From positions 186,001 to 250,000 of the forward strand of contig CANMEQ010000004.1 in assembly GCA_947497065.1 (NCBI GenBank): a DNA stretch of 64,000 nt. The letters are read 5' to 3'. The stretch's first letter is position 1. Every line of letters starts with the position of its first letter. This DNA is from an uncultured Paracoccaceae bacterium. Its GTDB lineage: Bacteria > Pseudomonadota > Alphaproteobacteria > Rhodobacterales > Rhodobacteraceae. The notes beneath the pieces were generated by a model, which made no database searches, was not told the origin of the DNA, and saw only the letters and a program-made list of their open reading frames with translations. A program made the position numbers and the translations under genes. Below are positions 53,433-62,222 of this stretch, in pieces.

Positions 53433-54212
53433 CTATTTGGAGTCGAGCCGTTTTTCGATGGCGTCGAGTTTGCGCATGACTTCGTCGCGGTAACTGTCGG
53501 TGGCGGCGTTGGATTCCTCTGCGTGGGCGTCTTGCATGGAGTTCACGATGAGGCCGACGAGCAGGTTTACCACCGCAAAGGTGGTGACCATGATGAACGG
53601 CACGAAGAAGGCCCATGCGTAGGGGAATTGTTCCATTACGGGGCGCACGATGCCCATGGACCAGCTTTCCAGTGTCATGATTTGGAAGAGGCTGTAGGCG
53701 GAGCCGCCCAAGGTGCCGAACCATTCCGGGAAGGCCGCGCCAAACAGCTTTGTCGCCATAACAGAGCCTATGTAGAAGATCAGGGACATCAACATAAAGA
53801 CACTGCCCATGCCCGGTAGGGCGGTGAGGAAGCCTTCGACCACGCGACGCAGGGATGGGGTGGCGGAGATAACGCGGAGGACCCGCAAGATGCGCAATGC
53901 GCGCAGCACCGAGAACCCTTGGGCGGCGGGGAACAGGGCGATGCCGATGATGATCAGGTCAAACACATTCCAGCCGGAGCGGAAGAACCCCGTGCGGTAG
54001 GCATAGAGTTTGAGGGCGATTTCGACGACGAAAATGCAAAGACAGAGAAAGTCGAGCAGGTGGATGAGGCCACCGATGCGCGACATCAAGGGTTGTGAGG
54101 TTTCAAAGCCAAGCAAGATGGCGTTGAAGATGATCACGCCGATGATTGCGTTTTGAAACCGTGGTTGTTCGATCAGGGCGGTGATGTTTTCGCGGAGTGT
54201 CATCGCGGTCAT
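53433..54212 (-). CDS. bacterial voltage-gated sodium channel (NaChBac/NavBac family)
   Basis: 259 residues with six membrane helices. S4 carries arginines at R104, R107, R110 and R113 in the regular every-third pattern. The selectivity filter is TLESWSM (180-186), the same sequence as in NavAb. A C-terminal coiled-coil end (DEVMRKLDAIEKRL) would hold the tetramer together. It conducts sodium across the inner membrane on depolarisation; in marine bacteria links to motility or pH have been proposed. It shares one base with the downstream SDR gene's region (stop/start contact at 54212). Confidence 0.93.
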   Translation of the reverse strand: MTAMTLRENITALIEQPRFQNAIIGVIIFNAILLGFETSQPLMSRIGGLIHLLDFLCLCIFVVEIALKLYAYRTGFFRSGWNVFDLIIIGIALFPAAQGFSVLRALRILRVLRVISATPSLRRVVEGFLTALPGMGSVFMLMSLIFYIGSVMATKLFGAAFPEWFGTLGGSAYSLFQIMTLESWSMGIVRPVMEQFPYAWAFFVPFIMVTTFAVVNLLVGLIVNSMQDAHAEESNAATDSYRDEVMRKLDAIEKRLDSK

Positions 54213-55063
54213 TATCCTTGTTCGGCGGCGAGTAGGGCACGCAAGCCGCTGCGGTAGTCGGGGTAAAGTAGCTCTACGCCCAGTTCTGTTTTGATCCTGT
54301 CGTTTCGTACCTTTTTGCTTTCGGCATAGAAACTGCGGGCCATGGGGGTCATTTCTGTCGTTTCGAAATCGACGGCAGGTGGAACGGGTTTGTCGAGAAG
54401 CTCTGCCGCGTGGGCGATGACATCCTGGGGTGGGGCGGGATCATCGTCGCATAGGTTATAGATCGCGCCGGGATTGGGGCGTGCGATGGAAGCGGCGAGG
54501 GTTTGGGCGATGTCATCGACGTGGATGCGGCTGAAGACTTGGCCTTGTTTGATGATCCGGCGTGCGGTGCCGTTGCGCACTTTGGAAAAGGGGCCGCGAC
54601 CTGGGCCGTAGATGCCTGCGAGGCGGAAGATGTGCAGTGGGAGGTCGAGTGATTGCCATGCGGCCTCTGCCTCGACGCGGAGTTGGCCCCGTTTGGTGGA
54701 GGGGCTGAGGGGGGTGTTTTCGTCAACCCAGCCGCCTTGGTGGTCGCCGTAAACGCCGGTTGTGGACAGGTAGCCGACCCATTCAAACTGATCGCGGCGC
54801 GCGACGATTTCATCGCGGAGTTCTGCGAGAACAGGGTCGCCGTCTGCGGTGGGTCCGGCGGAGATCAGCAGGTGGGTCGCGGCGTTGAAGGCCGGCGTTA
54901 GATCTGCGCCGGGCCAGATGCGCGGTTCGGTTCCGGCGGCCAGCAATTGCGCCGCTTTGTCTTCGCTGCGCGTTGTCCCGATGACGCGCCAGCTATCATC
55001 AAGGAGATGGGTCAGGGCGCGGGCGGAAAAGCCATGGCCGATAGAGAGGAGCGTTTTGGTCAT
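54212..55063 (-). CDS. NAD(P)-dependent epimerase-like SDR protein, YeeZ-like
   Basis: 283 residues. It begins [17 protein letters not shown], an altered Rossmann glycine motif (GHGFSA) typical of the YeeZ-like atypical SDRs. Further blocks are [21 protein letters not shown] and [14 protein letters not shown]. The YxxxK of classical SDRs is not evident. It is upstream of the sodium channel on the same strand with contact at one base, so the two are one operon. Its substrate is unknown. Confidence 0.85.
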   Translation of the reverse strand: MTKTLLSIGHGFSARALTHLLDDSWRVIGTTRSEDKAAQLLAAGTEPRIWPGADLTPAFNAATHLLISAGPTADGDPVLAELRDEIVARRDQFEWVGYLSTTGVYGDHQGGWVDENTPLSPSTKRGQLRVEAEAAWQSLDLPLHIFRLAGIYGPGRGPFSKVRNGTARRIIKQGQVFSRIHVDDIAQTLAASIARPNPGAIYNLCDDDPAPPQDVIAHAAELLDKPVPPAVDFETTEMTPMARSFYAESKKVRNDRIKTELGVELLYPDYRSGLRALLAAEQG

Positions 55064-55141
55064 GCCTTTAGGTGCCGCAGTGGCGCGCGAAGTGCAAGGT
55101 GGGTGCTTGCCAAGGGGAGGGGGTTGGTTTTAGGTCGGGGG

Positions 55142-55573
55142 ATGAAAAACATCTTGTTATTAAACGGGCCGAACCTGAACATGCTGGGGACGCGCCAACC
55201 CGAGGTTTACGGTCATGCGACGCTGGCCGATGTTGAGCGTGATTTCGCCACGTTAGGCACGGAATTAGGGGTCGAGGTGACCTGCAAACAGTCTAACTAC
55301 GAAGGGCAGTTGGTGGAGTGGATCCAAGACGCGCGCGAGACGGCTGCGGCGATTGTGATGAACCCTGCCGCCTATACCCATACATCCGTTGCGATTTTGG
55401 ATGCCTTGAACATGTTTGATGGCCCCGTCGCCGAGGTGCATATTTCGGACATCTATCAGCGCGAGGCGTTTCGTCACCATTCCTATGTTGCCCTACGGGC
55501 CGATGTGACGATTGCGGGCAAGGGTGTTGAGGGATACGCCATCGCGCTGCGTGATGTTGTGGGACGTTTGTAG
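55142..55573 (+). CDS. aroQ: 3-dehydroquinate dehydratase, type II
   Basis: 143 residues from the ATG at 55142 ([16 protein letters not shown]). The N-terminal catalytic tyrosine lies in TRQPEVYG, and [12 protein letters not shown] and [17 protein letters not shown] are the substrate-site blocks. It performs the third step of the shikimate pathway. aroC, the last step, is also in this window but 8 kb away. The stop abuts the convergent enoyl-CoA hydratase gene. Confidence 0.96.
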   Translation: MKNILLLNGPNLNMLGTRQPEVYGHATLADVERDFATLGTELGVEVTCKQSNYEGQLVEWIQDARETAAAIVMNPAAYTHTSVAILDALNMFDGPVAEVHISDIYQREAFRHHSYVALRADVTIAGKGVEGYAIALRDVVGRL

Positions 55574-56356
55574 CTATTTGCCTTTCCAAACGGGCTCGCG
55601 TTTTTCGGCAAATGCGCGAGCGCCCTCGAGCTGATCTTCGCTGGAATAGAGACGATCGACGCTGGCGAGTTGGCGTTTGGTGATGCGGTTCATAGCGTCT
55701 TGGAATTTGGCGTCTTCGGCATCGCGCACGACTTCTTTTATCGCGGCATAGACCAGCGGGGGCCCGGAGGCCAACATGCGAGCCATGTCCCATGCTTGGG
55801 TCATCAGGTCGGTCGCGGGATAGGCGTGATTGATGAGGCCCCAGCCCAAGGCCTCTGTCGTGTCGAACCAACGGCCCGTGAGCAGAAGTTCCATCGCGAT
55901 ATGGTAGGGGATACGCTTGGGCAGTTTGATTGAGGCGGCGTCTGCGACCGTGCCTGAACGGATTTCGGGGAGGGCGAAGGTGGCGTGATCGGCGGCGAGA
56001 ATAATGTCAGCGGAGAGAGCCAATTCCAGCCCGCCACCACAACAAATACCGTTCACCGCGGCGATGACCGGTTTGTTCATATCTCGCAGTTCTTGCAGGC
56101 CACCGAAGCCGCCAACGCCATAATCGCCATCGACTTCGTCGCCATCGGCGGCGGCTTTGAGATCCCAGCCGGGGCAAAAGAATTTCTCGCCCGCGCCTGT
56201 GATTATTGCGACACGCAGGTCTGGATCATCGCGGAAATCAGCGAAGACTTCGCCCATTATTCTGGACGTTATCAAGTCGATCGCGTTTGCTTTGGGTCTG
56301 TCGAGGGTGATTTCGAGGATTGCACCCTCACGGCGGGTTTTTATGGGATTAGTCAT
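55574..56356 (-). CDS. enoyl-CoA hydratase/isomerase family protein, CaiD-like
   Basis: 260 residues from the ATG at 56356 (MTNPIKTRREG). The crotonase fold is shown by ITLDRPKANAIDL, the oxyanion block AAVNGICCGGGLELALSADI, and the glutamate-containing region FALPEIRSGTV. The GGGLE context and neighbours resemble the carnitine-pathway hydratase CaiD. It overlaps the upstream acyl-CoA synthetase gene by eight bases, so the two act together. The substrate (crotonobetainyl-CoA or another enoyl-CoA) is inferred. Confidence 0.83.
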   Translation of the reverse strand: MTNPIKTRREGAILEITLDRPKANAIDLITSRIMGEVFADFRDDPDLRVAIITGAGEKFFCPGWDLKAAADGDEVDGDYGVGGFGGLQELRDMNKPVIAAVNGICCGGGLELALSADIILAADHATFALPEIRSGTVADAASIKLPKRIPYHIAMELLLTGRWFDTTEALGWGLINHAYPATDLMTQAWDMARMLASGPPLVYAAIKEVVRDAEDAKFQDAMNRITKRQLASVDRLYSSEDQLEGARAFAEKREPVWKGK

Positions 56357-58364
56357 TTGATTTCCTGATGAGGGCATCCGCAGCGATGGCGCGGGTTTGG
56401 GTTGCGATGAGTGGGTTGATTTCGACCTCTTCGATGGTGGAGGGGTTTTGGAGGACGTATGTTTGAACCGCCTCGATTGCGTCAAGAATTGCGTTGATGT
56501 TGGCCTGTGGTTGATTGCGATAGCCGGTGAGAATAGGAGCCATTTTTAGCTGAAGCAGACACTCTTTTAGTTGCTCACGACCCGCAGGAATGAGGGTTGA
56601 TATCGTGTCATTGTGCAATTCTGTGTGAATTCCGCCAGCCCCAATGGTGAGGATGTATCCGTGGGCGGGGTCTTTCGTGACGCCGACCAAAAGCTCTGCG
56701 ATTGGATCGGTGATCATGTCTTCGAGCAGGAAAGAAGGGCCTTTCATTTCACGCCCGGCGCGTTGAACGTCAGCCGCGGTTTCTAAGGACAAGGCGACGC
56801 CACCGGAGTCGCTCTTGTGTGCGGTTCCGAGTGATTTGAGGACAAAGGGGCCGGGCTGGTTTTGCGCAATGTTAGTGACTGCATCGAGTGAACCCACCCA
56901 CGTATTCGGGACGCAAAGGCCCGCAATTTGCAATGCGGCTTTTGCCTCAGCTTCTAACATAATGTCTGCGGGATGAGAGGGCGCTGGCACAAGGAGATCG
57001 GCGTCATTGGGGGTGACCTGCTGGGCAGCGCTGGCGGCGGATAGGGCCTCGTGCAGTCCGTTGAAGGGGATGATGCCAGCGCCTATCAGTTGGCGGGCAA
57101 CGTTCTCTGGCATCAATTCGGGCAAGGTCGCGACCATGGCAATGGTGCCGCCTGTTGCGGCTTTGGTGTTGATCGCTGATTGGATGACGCACTCCCAATC
57201 TGACGCATCGCAGATGTCCGCACGCGGGAAATCCACGATGAGGAATGTGATGGCCAAATCAGGGTCTATCATTGCGGAAAACGCTTGCGTCATGGCGTCA
57301 ACGTCACGCCAGATGTAGGTGTGATAGTCCAATGGGTTGGCCAGTGCGACCTTGGGGCCAAGCGCTGCGAATAGGTCATCCTTTTGCGTTTGCTTAAGCG
57401 GTGGAAAGATAAGGCCGATGCCGTGTGCCATGTCGGCGATCAGGCTTGCCTCGCCGCCCGAGCAGCTGATTGATGCTATGCGGTTCGACGGTAGGGGCCC
57501 TGCAACGTGAAGCAGTTTCAACGTCTCAATCAGGGAGGGCAGGTCGTAGACGCGGGCGATCCCCAAATGTTTTAGAAGCGCATCTGCGCCTGCGTCTGAG
57601 CCCGCAAGGGAGGCTGTGTGGGATATCGCTGCGGTTTGCGCTTCTGCCGACCGGCCGATTTTAAGGGCGACAATTGGGATGTTCTGCGCCTGTGCTTTTC
57701 GAGACAACTCTTGCCATTTGGGTAGGTCTTTAAAGCCTTCGATATGCAGACCAATCGCCGTCACGCGGTTGTCGTCGAGCAGGGCGAGCGCGGTTTCCGC
57801 CATCGAAAGTTGCGCCTGATTGCCGCTGGTCACGACATAGGCGATGGGCAGGCCGCGCTGCTGCATCGTGATGTTGATCGCGATGTTCGAGCTTTGCGTC
57901 AGGATAGCCACGCCTTTGTCGACCGGCGCGCATCCGTGTTGATCAGGCCACAGCATCGCCCCATCCAACGCGTTGATCATGCCGTAACAGTTTGGGCCGA
58001 GGATTGGCATGCCCTTGGCGGCGTTCAAAAGTCGCGAGTTGGCGTTTTGCCCATCGTCTGTTTCTCCAAAACCGCTAGCAAAACAGACCGCTCCACCAGC
58101 TCCCATGCGGGCGAGCCTTTCAACCGCGCCGACGGTCGCATCACGGTTTATTCCAATGAAGGCTGCATCGGGTGGGGCGGGAAGATCAAGCGCTGTGGGG
58201 TAGGCTTTGAGGCCGCAGATGTTCTCTGCACGGGGATGGACGGGCCAGATATCGCCAGAGAACTCGGCTTTCACGAGTTGTTCTGTGACGGACTGGCACC
58301 ACGCGCCACCACCAATGACAGCAATTGTGCGCGGGCGCAGGAGGCGGTCTAGAGACAGTGTCAT
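56349..58364 (-). CDS. acyl-CoA synthetase (ADP-forming type, acetate-CoA ligase family)
   Basis: 671 residues from the ATG at 58364 (MTLSLDRLLRP). Domain order: CoA-binding Rossmann (about 1-130), succinyl-CoA ligase-like domains with the region CSGGEASLIADMAHG, and a C-terminal ATP-grasp with a conserved SDSGGVALSLETAADV block. It would activate a carboxylic acid with CoA. Between an acyl-CoA dehydrogenase and a hydratase it likely starts a catabolic pathway, perhaps for carnitine or a similar betaine. The usual CoA-transferase CaiB is absent. Confidence 0.85.
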   Translation of the reverse strand: MTLSLDRLLRPRTIAVIGGGAWCQSVTEQLVKAEFSGDIWPVHPRAENICGLKAYPTALDLPAPPDAAFIGINRDATVGAVERLARMGAGGAVCFASGFGETDDGQNANSRLLNAAKGMPILGPNCYGMINALDGAMLWPDQHGCAPVDKGVAILTQSSNIAINITMQQRGLPIAYVVTSGNQAQLSMAETALALLDDNRVTAIGLHIEGFKDLPKWQELSRKAQAQNIPIVALKIGRSAEAQTAAISHTASLAGSDAGADALLKHLGIARVYDLPSLIETLKLLHVAGPLPSNRIASISCSGGEASLIADMAHGIGLIFPPLKQTQKDDLFAALGPKVALANPLDYHTYIWRDVDAMTQAFSAMIDPDLAITFLIVDFPRADICDASDWECVIQSAINTKAATGGTIAMVATLPELMPENVARQLIGAGIIPFNGLHEALSAASAAQQVTPNDADLLVPAPSHPADIMLEAEAKAALQIAGLCVPNTWVGSLDAVTNIAQNQPGPFVLKSLGTAHKSDSGGVALSLETAADVQRAGREMKGPSFLLEDMITDPIAELLVGVTKDPAHGYILTIGAGGIHTELHNDTISTLIPAGREQLKECLLQLKMAPILTGYRNQPQANINAILDAIEAVQTYVLQNPSTIEEVEINPLIATQTRAIAADALIRKSND

Positions 58365-58581
58365 CGCAATGCTCTCCAATTGCGGTCCCTGACAGATTTT
58401 TCGCCGCCCATTAACCGTGCATCAATTCGGCGGTGCGATACGTATGCTGCGGCTCTAGCTGGAGAGCGATGGGCTGTGTCAGGGGAAGCCCTCTTTGACC
58501 AAATGTGGTCAGAGGGTGGACCTTGGACAGTCTCCTTTACTCCTCTGACCCGAAAACTCTGGGGGTGAGCGCGTAAGCGCG

Positions 58582-58597
58582 AGGGGGCTAGCCCCCT
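58582..58597. repeat. perfect 16-base palindrome between acyl-CoA genes
   Basis: AGGGGGCTAGCCCCCT is self-complementary over its full length and is followed by TTG. It lies in the 265-base gap between the acyl-CoA dehydrogenase stop and the synthetase start. Nearby are GCGC-rich hairpin words and, at about 58489-58514, a bulged stem CCCTC..TGACC / GGTCA..GAGGG. Nothing codes here. It belongs to the same type of extragenic hairpins as at 43.8 kb. Confidence 0.6.
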
Positions 58598-58629
58598 TTG
58601 CCCCGCCCGCCGCAGGCGCTGATCGCAGA

Positions 58630-59793
58630 TCATGCCCCCATCGCCCGCAATAAATCCCGGCTGATGATGTGGCGTTGGATTTCGGATGTTCCGTCCCAAA
58701 TCCGTTCGACGCGCGCGTCTCGCCAAAACCGTTCTAACGGGTAGTCGTCCATCAAGCCCATGCCGCCATGGATTTGTATCGCGGCATCCGTGACGCGCGC
58801 GAGCATTTCTGAGGCGTAGAGCTTGGCTGACGCGATTTCGCGGTTTGCGGGGCGACCTTGGTCTAAACGGTCAGCAGCGGCGAGGGTTAGGAGGTCGGCG
58901 GCATCGATTTCGGTGATCATGTCGGCCAGTTGAAAGCTGACGCCTTGGAATTTGCCGATGGGCTGGCCGAATTGCTCGCGTTCGGCGGCGTAGGTCAGGG
59001 CGTAGTCAAACACGCGGCGGGCGCGACCGACGGACATGGCCGCGACTGTGATACGGGTGGCATAGAGCCATTCATTCATCACCTCGAAGCCGCCATCGAC
59101 CTCGCCCAAGACCTGCGCATCGGGAAGGCGGCACGCGTCGAAGTCGAGGATCATGTTTTTGTAGCCACGATGTGAGACAGATTTGTAGCCATCGCGGATG
59201 GTGAAGCCGGGTGTGCCGCGGTCCACGAGGAATGTGGTGATGCGTTTTTTTGGGCCCCGTGGGGTTTGGTCTTCGCCGGTGGCGACGAAAACGATGATGA
59301 AGTCGGCGTGGTCTGCGCCGGAGATGAAGTGTTTTGTGCCGTTGAGGACCCAGTCGTCCCCATCACGCACGGCGGTGCATTTCATGCCGCGCACGTCGGA
59401 GCCTGCGCCTGGTTCGGTCATGGCGAGGGCATCCATCCGCTCGCCGCGGATGGCGGGGTCTCGGTAGCGTTCGATTTGCTCGCCTTCGCAGGCCATCAGG
59501 ATGTTTTGGGGTCGGCCAAAGAAGTGGTTGAGGGCCATGGAGCCGCGACCAAGTTCACGTTCGACCAGTGCAAATTCGACATGGTTGAGGCCAGCGCCGC
59601 CGGCGGATTCGGGGAAGTTGCAGGCGTAGAACCCCAAATCGATGGTTTTTTGTTTGATGTCTTGGGCAATTTCGGCGGGGACTTCGCCGGTGCGTTCTAC
59701 GAGGTCTTCGTGGGGGTAGATTTCGTTTTCAACGAAGCTGCGGACGGTTTCCGCAATCATTGTGTGTTCTTCGGTCAGGCCATAGACGGTCAT
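58630..59793 (-). CDS. acyl-CoA dehydrogenase family protein, CaiA-like
   Basis: 387 residues from the ATG at 59793 (MTVYGLTEEHTMIAETVRSF). FAD and substrate blocks are visible: DALAMTEPGAGSDVRGMKC, then the C-terminal QIHGGMGLMDDYPLERFWRDARV with the family's closing RDARVERIWDGTSEIQ. It would oxidise an acyl-CoA to the enoyl-CoA and pass electrons to ETF. The two genes after it supply an acyl-CoA synthetase and a hydratase, giving a small pathway. The hairpin-rich gap may lower expression of the later genes. Confidence 0.88.
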   Translation of the reverse strand: MTVYGLTEEHTMIAETVRSFVENEIYPHEDLVERTGEVPAEIAQDIKQKTIDLGFYACNFPESAGGAGLNHVEFALVERELGRGSMALNHFFGRPQNILMACEGEQIERYRDPAIRGERMDALAMTEPGAGSDVRGMKCTAVRDGDDWVLNGTKHFISGADHADFIIVFVATGEDQTPRGPKKRITTFLVDRGTPGFTIRDGYKSVSHRGYKNMILDFDACRLPDAQVLGEVDGGFEVMNEWLYATRITVAAMSVGRARRVFDYALTYAAEREQFGQPIGKFQGVSFQLADMITEIDAADLLTLAAADRLDQGRPANREIASAKLYASEMLARVTDAAIQIHGGMGLMDDYPLERFWRDARVERIWDGTSEIQRHIISRDLLRAMGA

Positions 59794-60161
59794 GATGTAG
59801 GTCTTTCTGGAATGGAAACATGCAGGGTTAGAGCCTGTTTTTCCATGCCAAACGTCGTGTGCTTGTCCACGCGCGGACATCATCGATGGATGAACTAGGC
59901 CGCATAGGTGGCCCCGATCATCGCAGGTGCGCGCGTGTGAAATGGGTGACGTAGAACGATCATGAACATCCTTTCATGATCAGATTACCCTGTTGGAATG
60001 CGAAACTGCTTGTCTGTTTGCGACATAGTGGGAGGACTTGAACAATGGGTGGGGCGATGCCACATTCAGTCATGAAAAATTCATTACATATAAATATGGT
60101 GTGCCGCAGGACCGTCTGTGGTTTTTTGTGCTGTATAAAATAAGAAAGGGAGGCAAACTCC
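59794..60161. other. 368-base intergenic region between the acyl-CoA dehydrogenase and amn
   Basis: It contains a perfect inverted repeat GATCATGAA (59958-59966) / TTCATGATC (59973-59981) with a six-base loop, an AT-rich tract at 60075-60115, and a 32-codon frame (60045-60143) described separately. The divergent promoters of the two flanking genes must lie here. The dyad is a reasonable operator candidate. Confidence 0.55.
60045..60143 (+). CDS. possible small ORF upstream of amn
   Basis: A 32-codon frame from the ATG at 60045 has GGGAGG nine bases before it, a good ribosome site, and ends 18 bases before amn. The peptide is basic with three cysteines (VCGFLCC near the end) and no known family. 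It could be a leader peptide or chance. Codon use is not informative at this length. Confidence 0.25.
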   Translation: MGGAMPHSVMKNSLHINMVCRRTVCGFLCCIK

Positions 60162-61640
60162 ATGATACCATCAGATGCAAATCTGCCCGTTATTTCCCCC
60201 GATGTTCCGGCACCGGAAGAGTTTCGCGATCCAGCCGCGGCGGTGGCCCGCCTGCAAGAGCTGTATAAGATCGCCGTTGATTTTTTGACCGAGACGTTTT
60301 CTGAGAATGTGATTGGGGCGCGGCCCGAGACACGGTTTCGGGCGTTTTACCCTGAAATCCGTATTCGTACGTCGACCTTTGCGCAAACGGATTCACGGCT
60401 GAGTTTTGGCCATGTGGCGGGGCCGGGCACCTATTCGACCACCGTGACGCGGCCGGATTTGTTTGAAGGCTATTTAGAGCAACAGATCGGTTTGTTGATC
60501 GAAAATCATGATGAACCTGTAGTGATTGGTGTGTCTGGCACGCCGATGCCTGTGCATTTTGCTGTCTCTGGTGAGGTGGCGGTGCCGCAAGAAGGTGCGC
60601 TACAGTTTACGCTGCGCGATGTGTTTGATGTGCCGGATTTGGCGACGACGAACGATGACATTGTGAATGGTGTGGATTTTCACCATGAGGATGGGTCTCA
60701 GCCGTTGGCGCCGTTTACCGCCCAGCGGATTGATTATTCTTTGGCGCGATTGCAGCACTATACCGCGACGAAGGCGGAGCATTTTCAGAACCACGTGCTG
60801 TTTACGAACTACCAATTCTACGTCGAGGAATTTGAAAGCTATGCCCGTGAGATGTTGGCGGACCCCGAGAGTGGGTACACGTCGTTTGTGTCGACCGGCA
60901 ATCAGGTGATCACGGATGCCGATGCGGTGTTGGAGGTGCCTGCGAAGATGCCGCAGATGCCGACCTATCATTTGTGCCGCGAAGACGGCAGCGGGATCAC
61001 GTTGGTGAACATCGGTGTCGGGCCGTCGAATGCGAAAACGGCGACCGATCACATTGCGGTTTTACGTCCTCATGCATGGTTGATGGTGGGACACTGTGCC
61101 GGTTTGCGGAACAGCCAACGATTGGGTGATTTTGTGTTGGCGCACGGCTATCTGCGTGAAGATCACGTTTTGGATGATGACCTGCCGGTTTGGATGCCTA
61201 TTCCTGCGTTGGCGGAAATTCAGATTGCGCTGGAAGAGGCTGTGGCGACGGTGACGAAGCTGGAAGGGTTCGAGCTGAAACGCATTATGCGGACAGGCAC
61301 GGTGGCGACGATTGATAACCGAAACTGGGAGCTGCGCGATCAAGATGGCCCTGTGCAACGGTTGTCGCAATCGCGCGCAGTTGGTTTGGATATGGAGAGT
61401 GCGACGATTGCGGCCAACGGGTTCCGGTTCCGCGTGCCGTACGGGACATTGCTGTGTGTTTCCGACAAGCCGTTGCATGGCGAGTTGAAGCTGCCGGGCA
61501 TGGCGTCTGATTTCTATAAAACCCAAGTTTCACGGCATTTGATGATTGGAATTCGGGCGATGGAGAAGTTGCGCGGCATGCCGTTGGAACGCATTCACAG
61601 CCGGAAATTGCGATCATTTGAGGAAACCGCGTTCCTGTGA
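60162..61640 (+). CDS. amn: AMP nucleosidase
   Basis: 492 residues, the normal length. The N-terminal regulatory domain has the block RFRAFYPEIRIRTSTFAQ; the C-terminal phosphorylase-like domain contains VGHCAGLRNSQRLGDFVLAH and LDMESATIAANGFRFRVPYG, the nucleoside-binding region. It hydrolyses AMP to adenine and ribose 5-phosphate. A GGGAGG ribosome site precedes it. The gene is monocistronic, ahead of an HU gene with its own promoter. Confidence 0.96.
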   Translation: MIPSDANLPVISPDVPAPEEFRDPAAAVARLQELYKIAVDFLTETFSENVIGARPETRFRAFYPEIRIRTSTFAQTDSRLSFGHVAGPGTYSTTVTRPDLFEGYLEQQIGLLIENHDEPVVIGVSGTPMPVHFAVSGEVAVPQEGALQFTLRDVFDVPDLATTNDDIVNGVDFHHEDGSQPLAPFTAQRIDYSLARLQHYTATKAEHFQNHVLFTNYQFYVEEFESYAREMLADPESGYTSFVSTGNQVITDADAVLEVPAKMPQMPTYHLCREDGSGITLVNIGVGPSNAKTATDHIAVLRPHAWLMVGHCAGLRNSQRLGDFVLAHGYLREDHVLDDDLPVWMPIPALAEIQIALEEAVATVTKLEGFELKRIMRTGTVATIDNRNWELRDQDGPVQRLSQSRAVGLDMESATIAANGFRFRVPYGTLLCVSDKPLHGELKLPGMASDFYKTQVSRHLMIGIRAMEKLRGMPLERIHSRKLRSFEETAFL

Positions 61641-61704
61641 TCCCGTAAAATCGGCAAAATACCCCACAATATGCAGTTTTTCACTTGTAAACCTGCACAA
61701 ACCG

Positions 61705-61733
61705 TTGTGGAAGGTGCCAACATACAGTTTACT
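61705..61733 (+). promoter_or_regulatory. candidate promoter of the HU gene
   Basis: TTGTGG (61705-61710) and TTTACT (61728-61733) are 17 bases apart, about 45 bases before the HU start. The match is moderate. Confidence 0.3.
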
Positions 61734-61782
61734 GTTGGCGTAATAAGGCCCCAAATAAAAGGGCAGAACGAGGAGACTAAAA

Positions 61783-62073
61783 ATGGCGACGAAACCAATG
61801 ACCAAGACTCAACTGGTCGCAGCTCTGGCCGACGATATGGGCACTGACAAGAAAGCAGCTTCTGCTGCGCTTGACGCGATCACTGGTCTGATCACACGCG
61901 AAGTGTCCGGCGGTGGCGCTGTGACATTGCCAGGCGTTGGCAAAATCTATTGCCGTGAGCGTCCTGAGCGTATGGTTCGCAACCCAGCCACTGGCGAGCA
62001 GATCAAAAAAGAAGCTGACAAGGTTGTTAAAATGACAATCGCGAAAGCACTGAAAGACAGCGTGAACGGCTAA
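61783..62073 (+). CDS. HU-type DNA-binding protein
   Basis: 96 residues, typical HU length, with a GAGGAG ribosome site. The N-terminal TKTQLVAALADDMGTDKKAA helices and the DNA-intercalating arm with RNPATGEQIKKEA are family hallmarks. It compacts and bends DNA in the nucleoid. A strong terminator follows. hup is the usual name in this group, but HU alpha, beta and IHF subunits cannot be separated with certainty by eye; the lack of IHF-specific features favours HU. Confidence 0.95.
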   Translation: MATKPMTKTQLVAALADDMGTDKKAASAALDAITGLITREVSGGGAVTLPGVGKIYCRERPERMVRNPATGEQIKKEADKVVKMTIAKALKDSVNG

Positions 62074-62096
62074 TCGTTCTGCGATCTTCGGATTTG

Positions 62097-62126
62097 AAAG
62101 GGTCGTTCTATGGGGCGGCCCTTTTT
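62097..62126 (+). terminator. rho-independent terminator after the HU gene
   Basis: AAAGGGTCG (62097-62105) pairs with CGGCCCTTT (62116-62124), one G-U pair, 10-base loop, followed by further T. It lies 23 bases after the HU stop. Confidence 0.85.
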
Positions 62127-62222
62127 CCGTTGGGGGTGTTTTGTACTCGATACATGGTTTTCGTAGCGTTTTTGAGGGGGCTATGTCAGCAGGAGCTATG
62201 TGCGGTCACAAGGTATTCCAGC

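Noticed and set aside
59960-60163. 67-codon minus-strand frame before amn
   Set aside because: It starts inside the amn ribosome-site region and shows no family; likely chance in AT-rich DNA.
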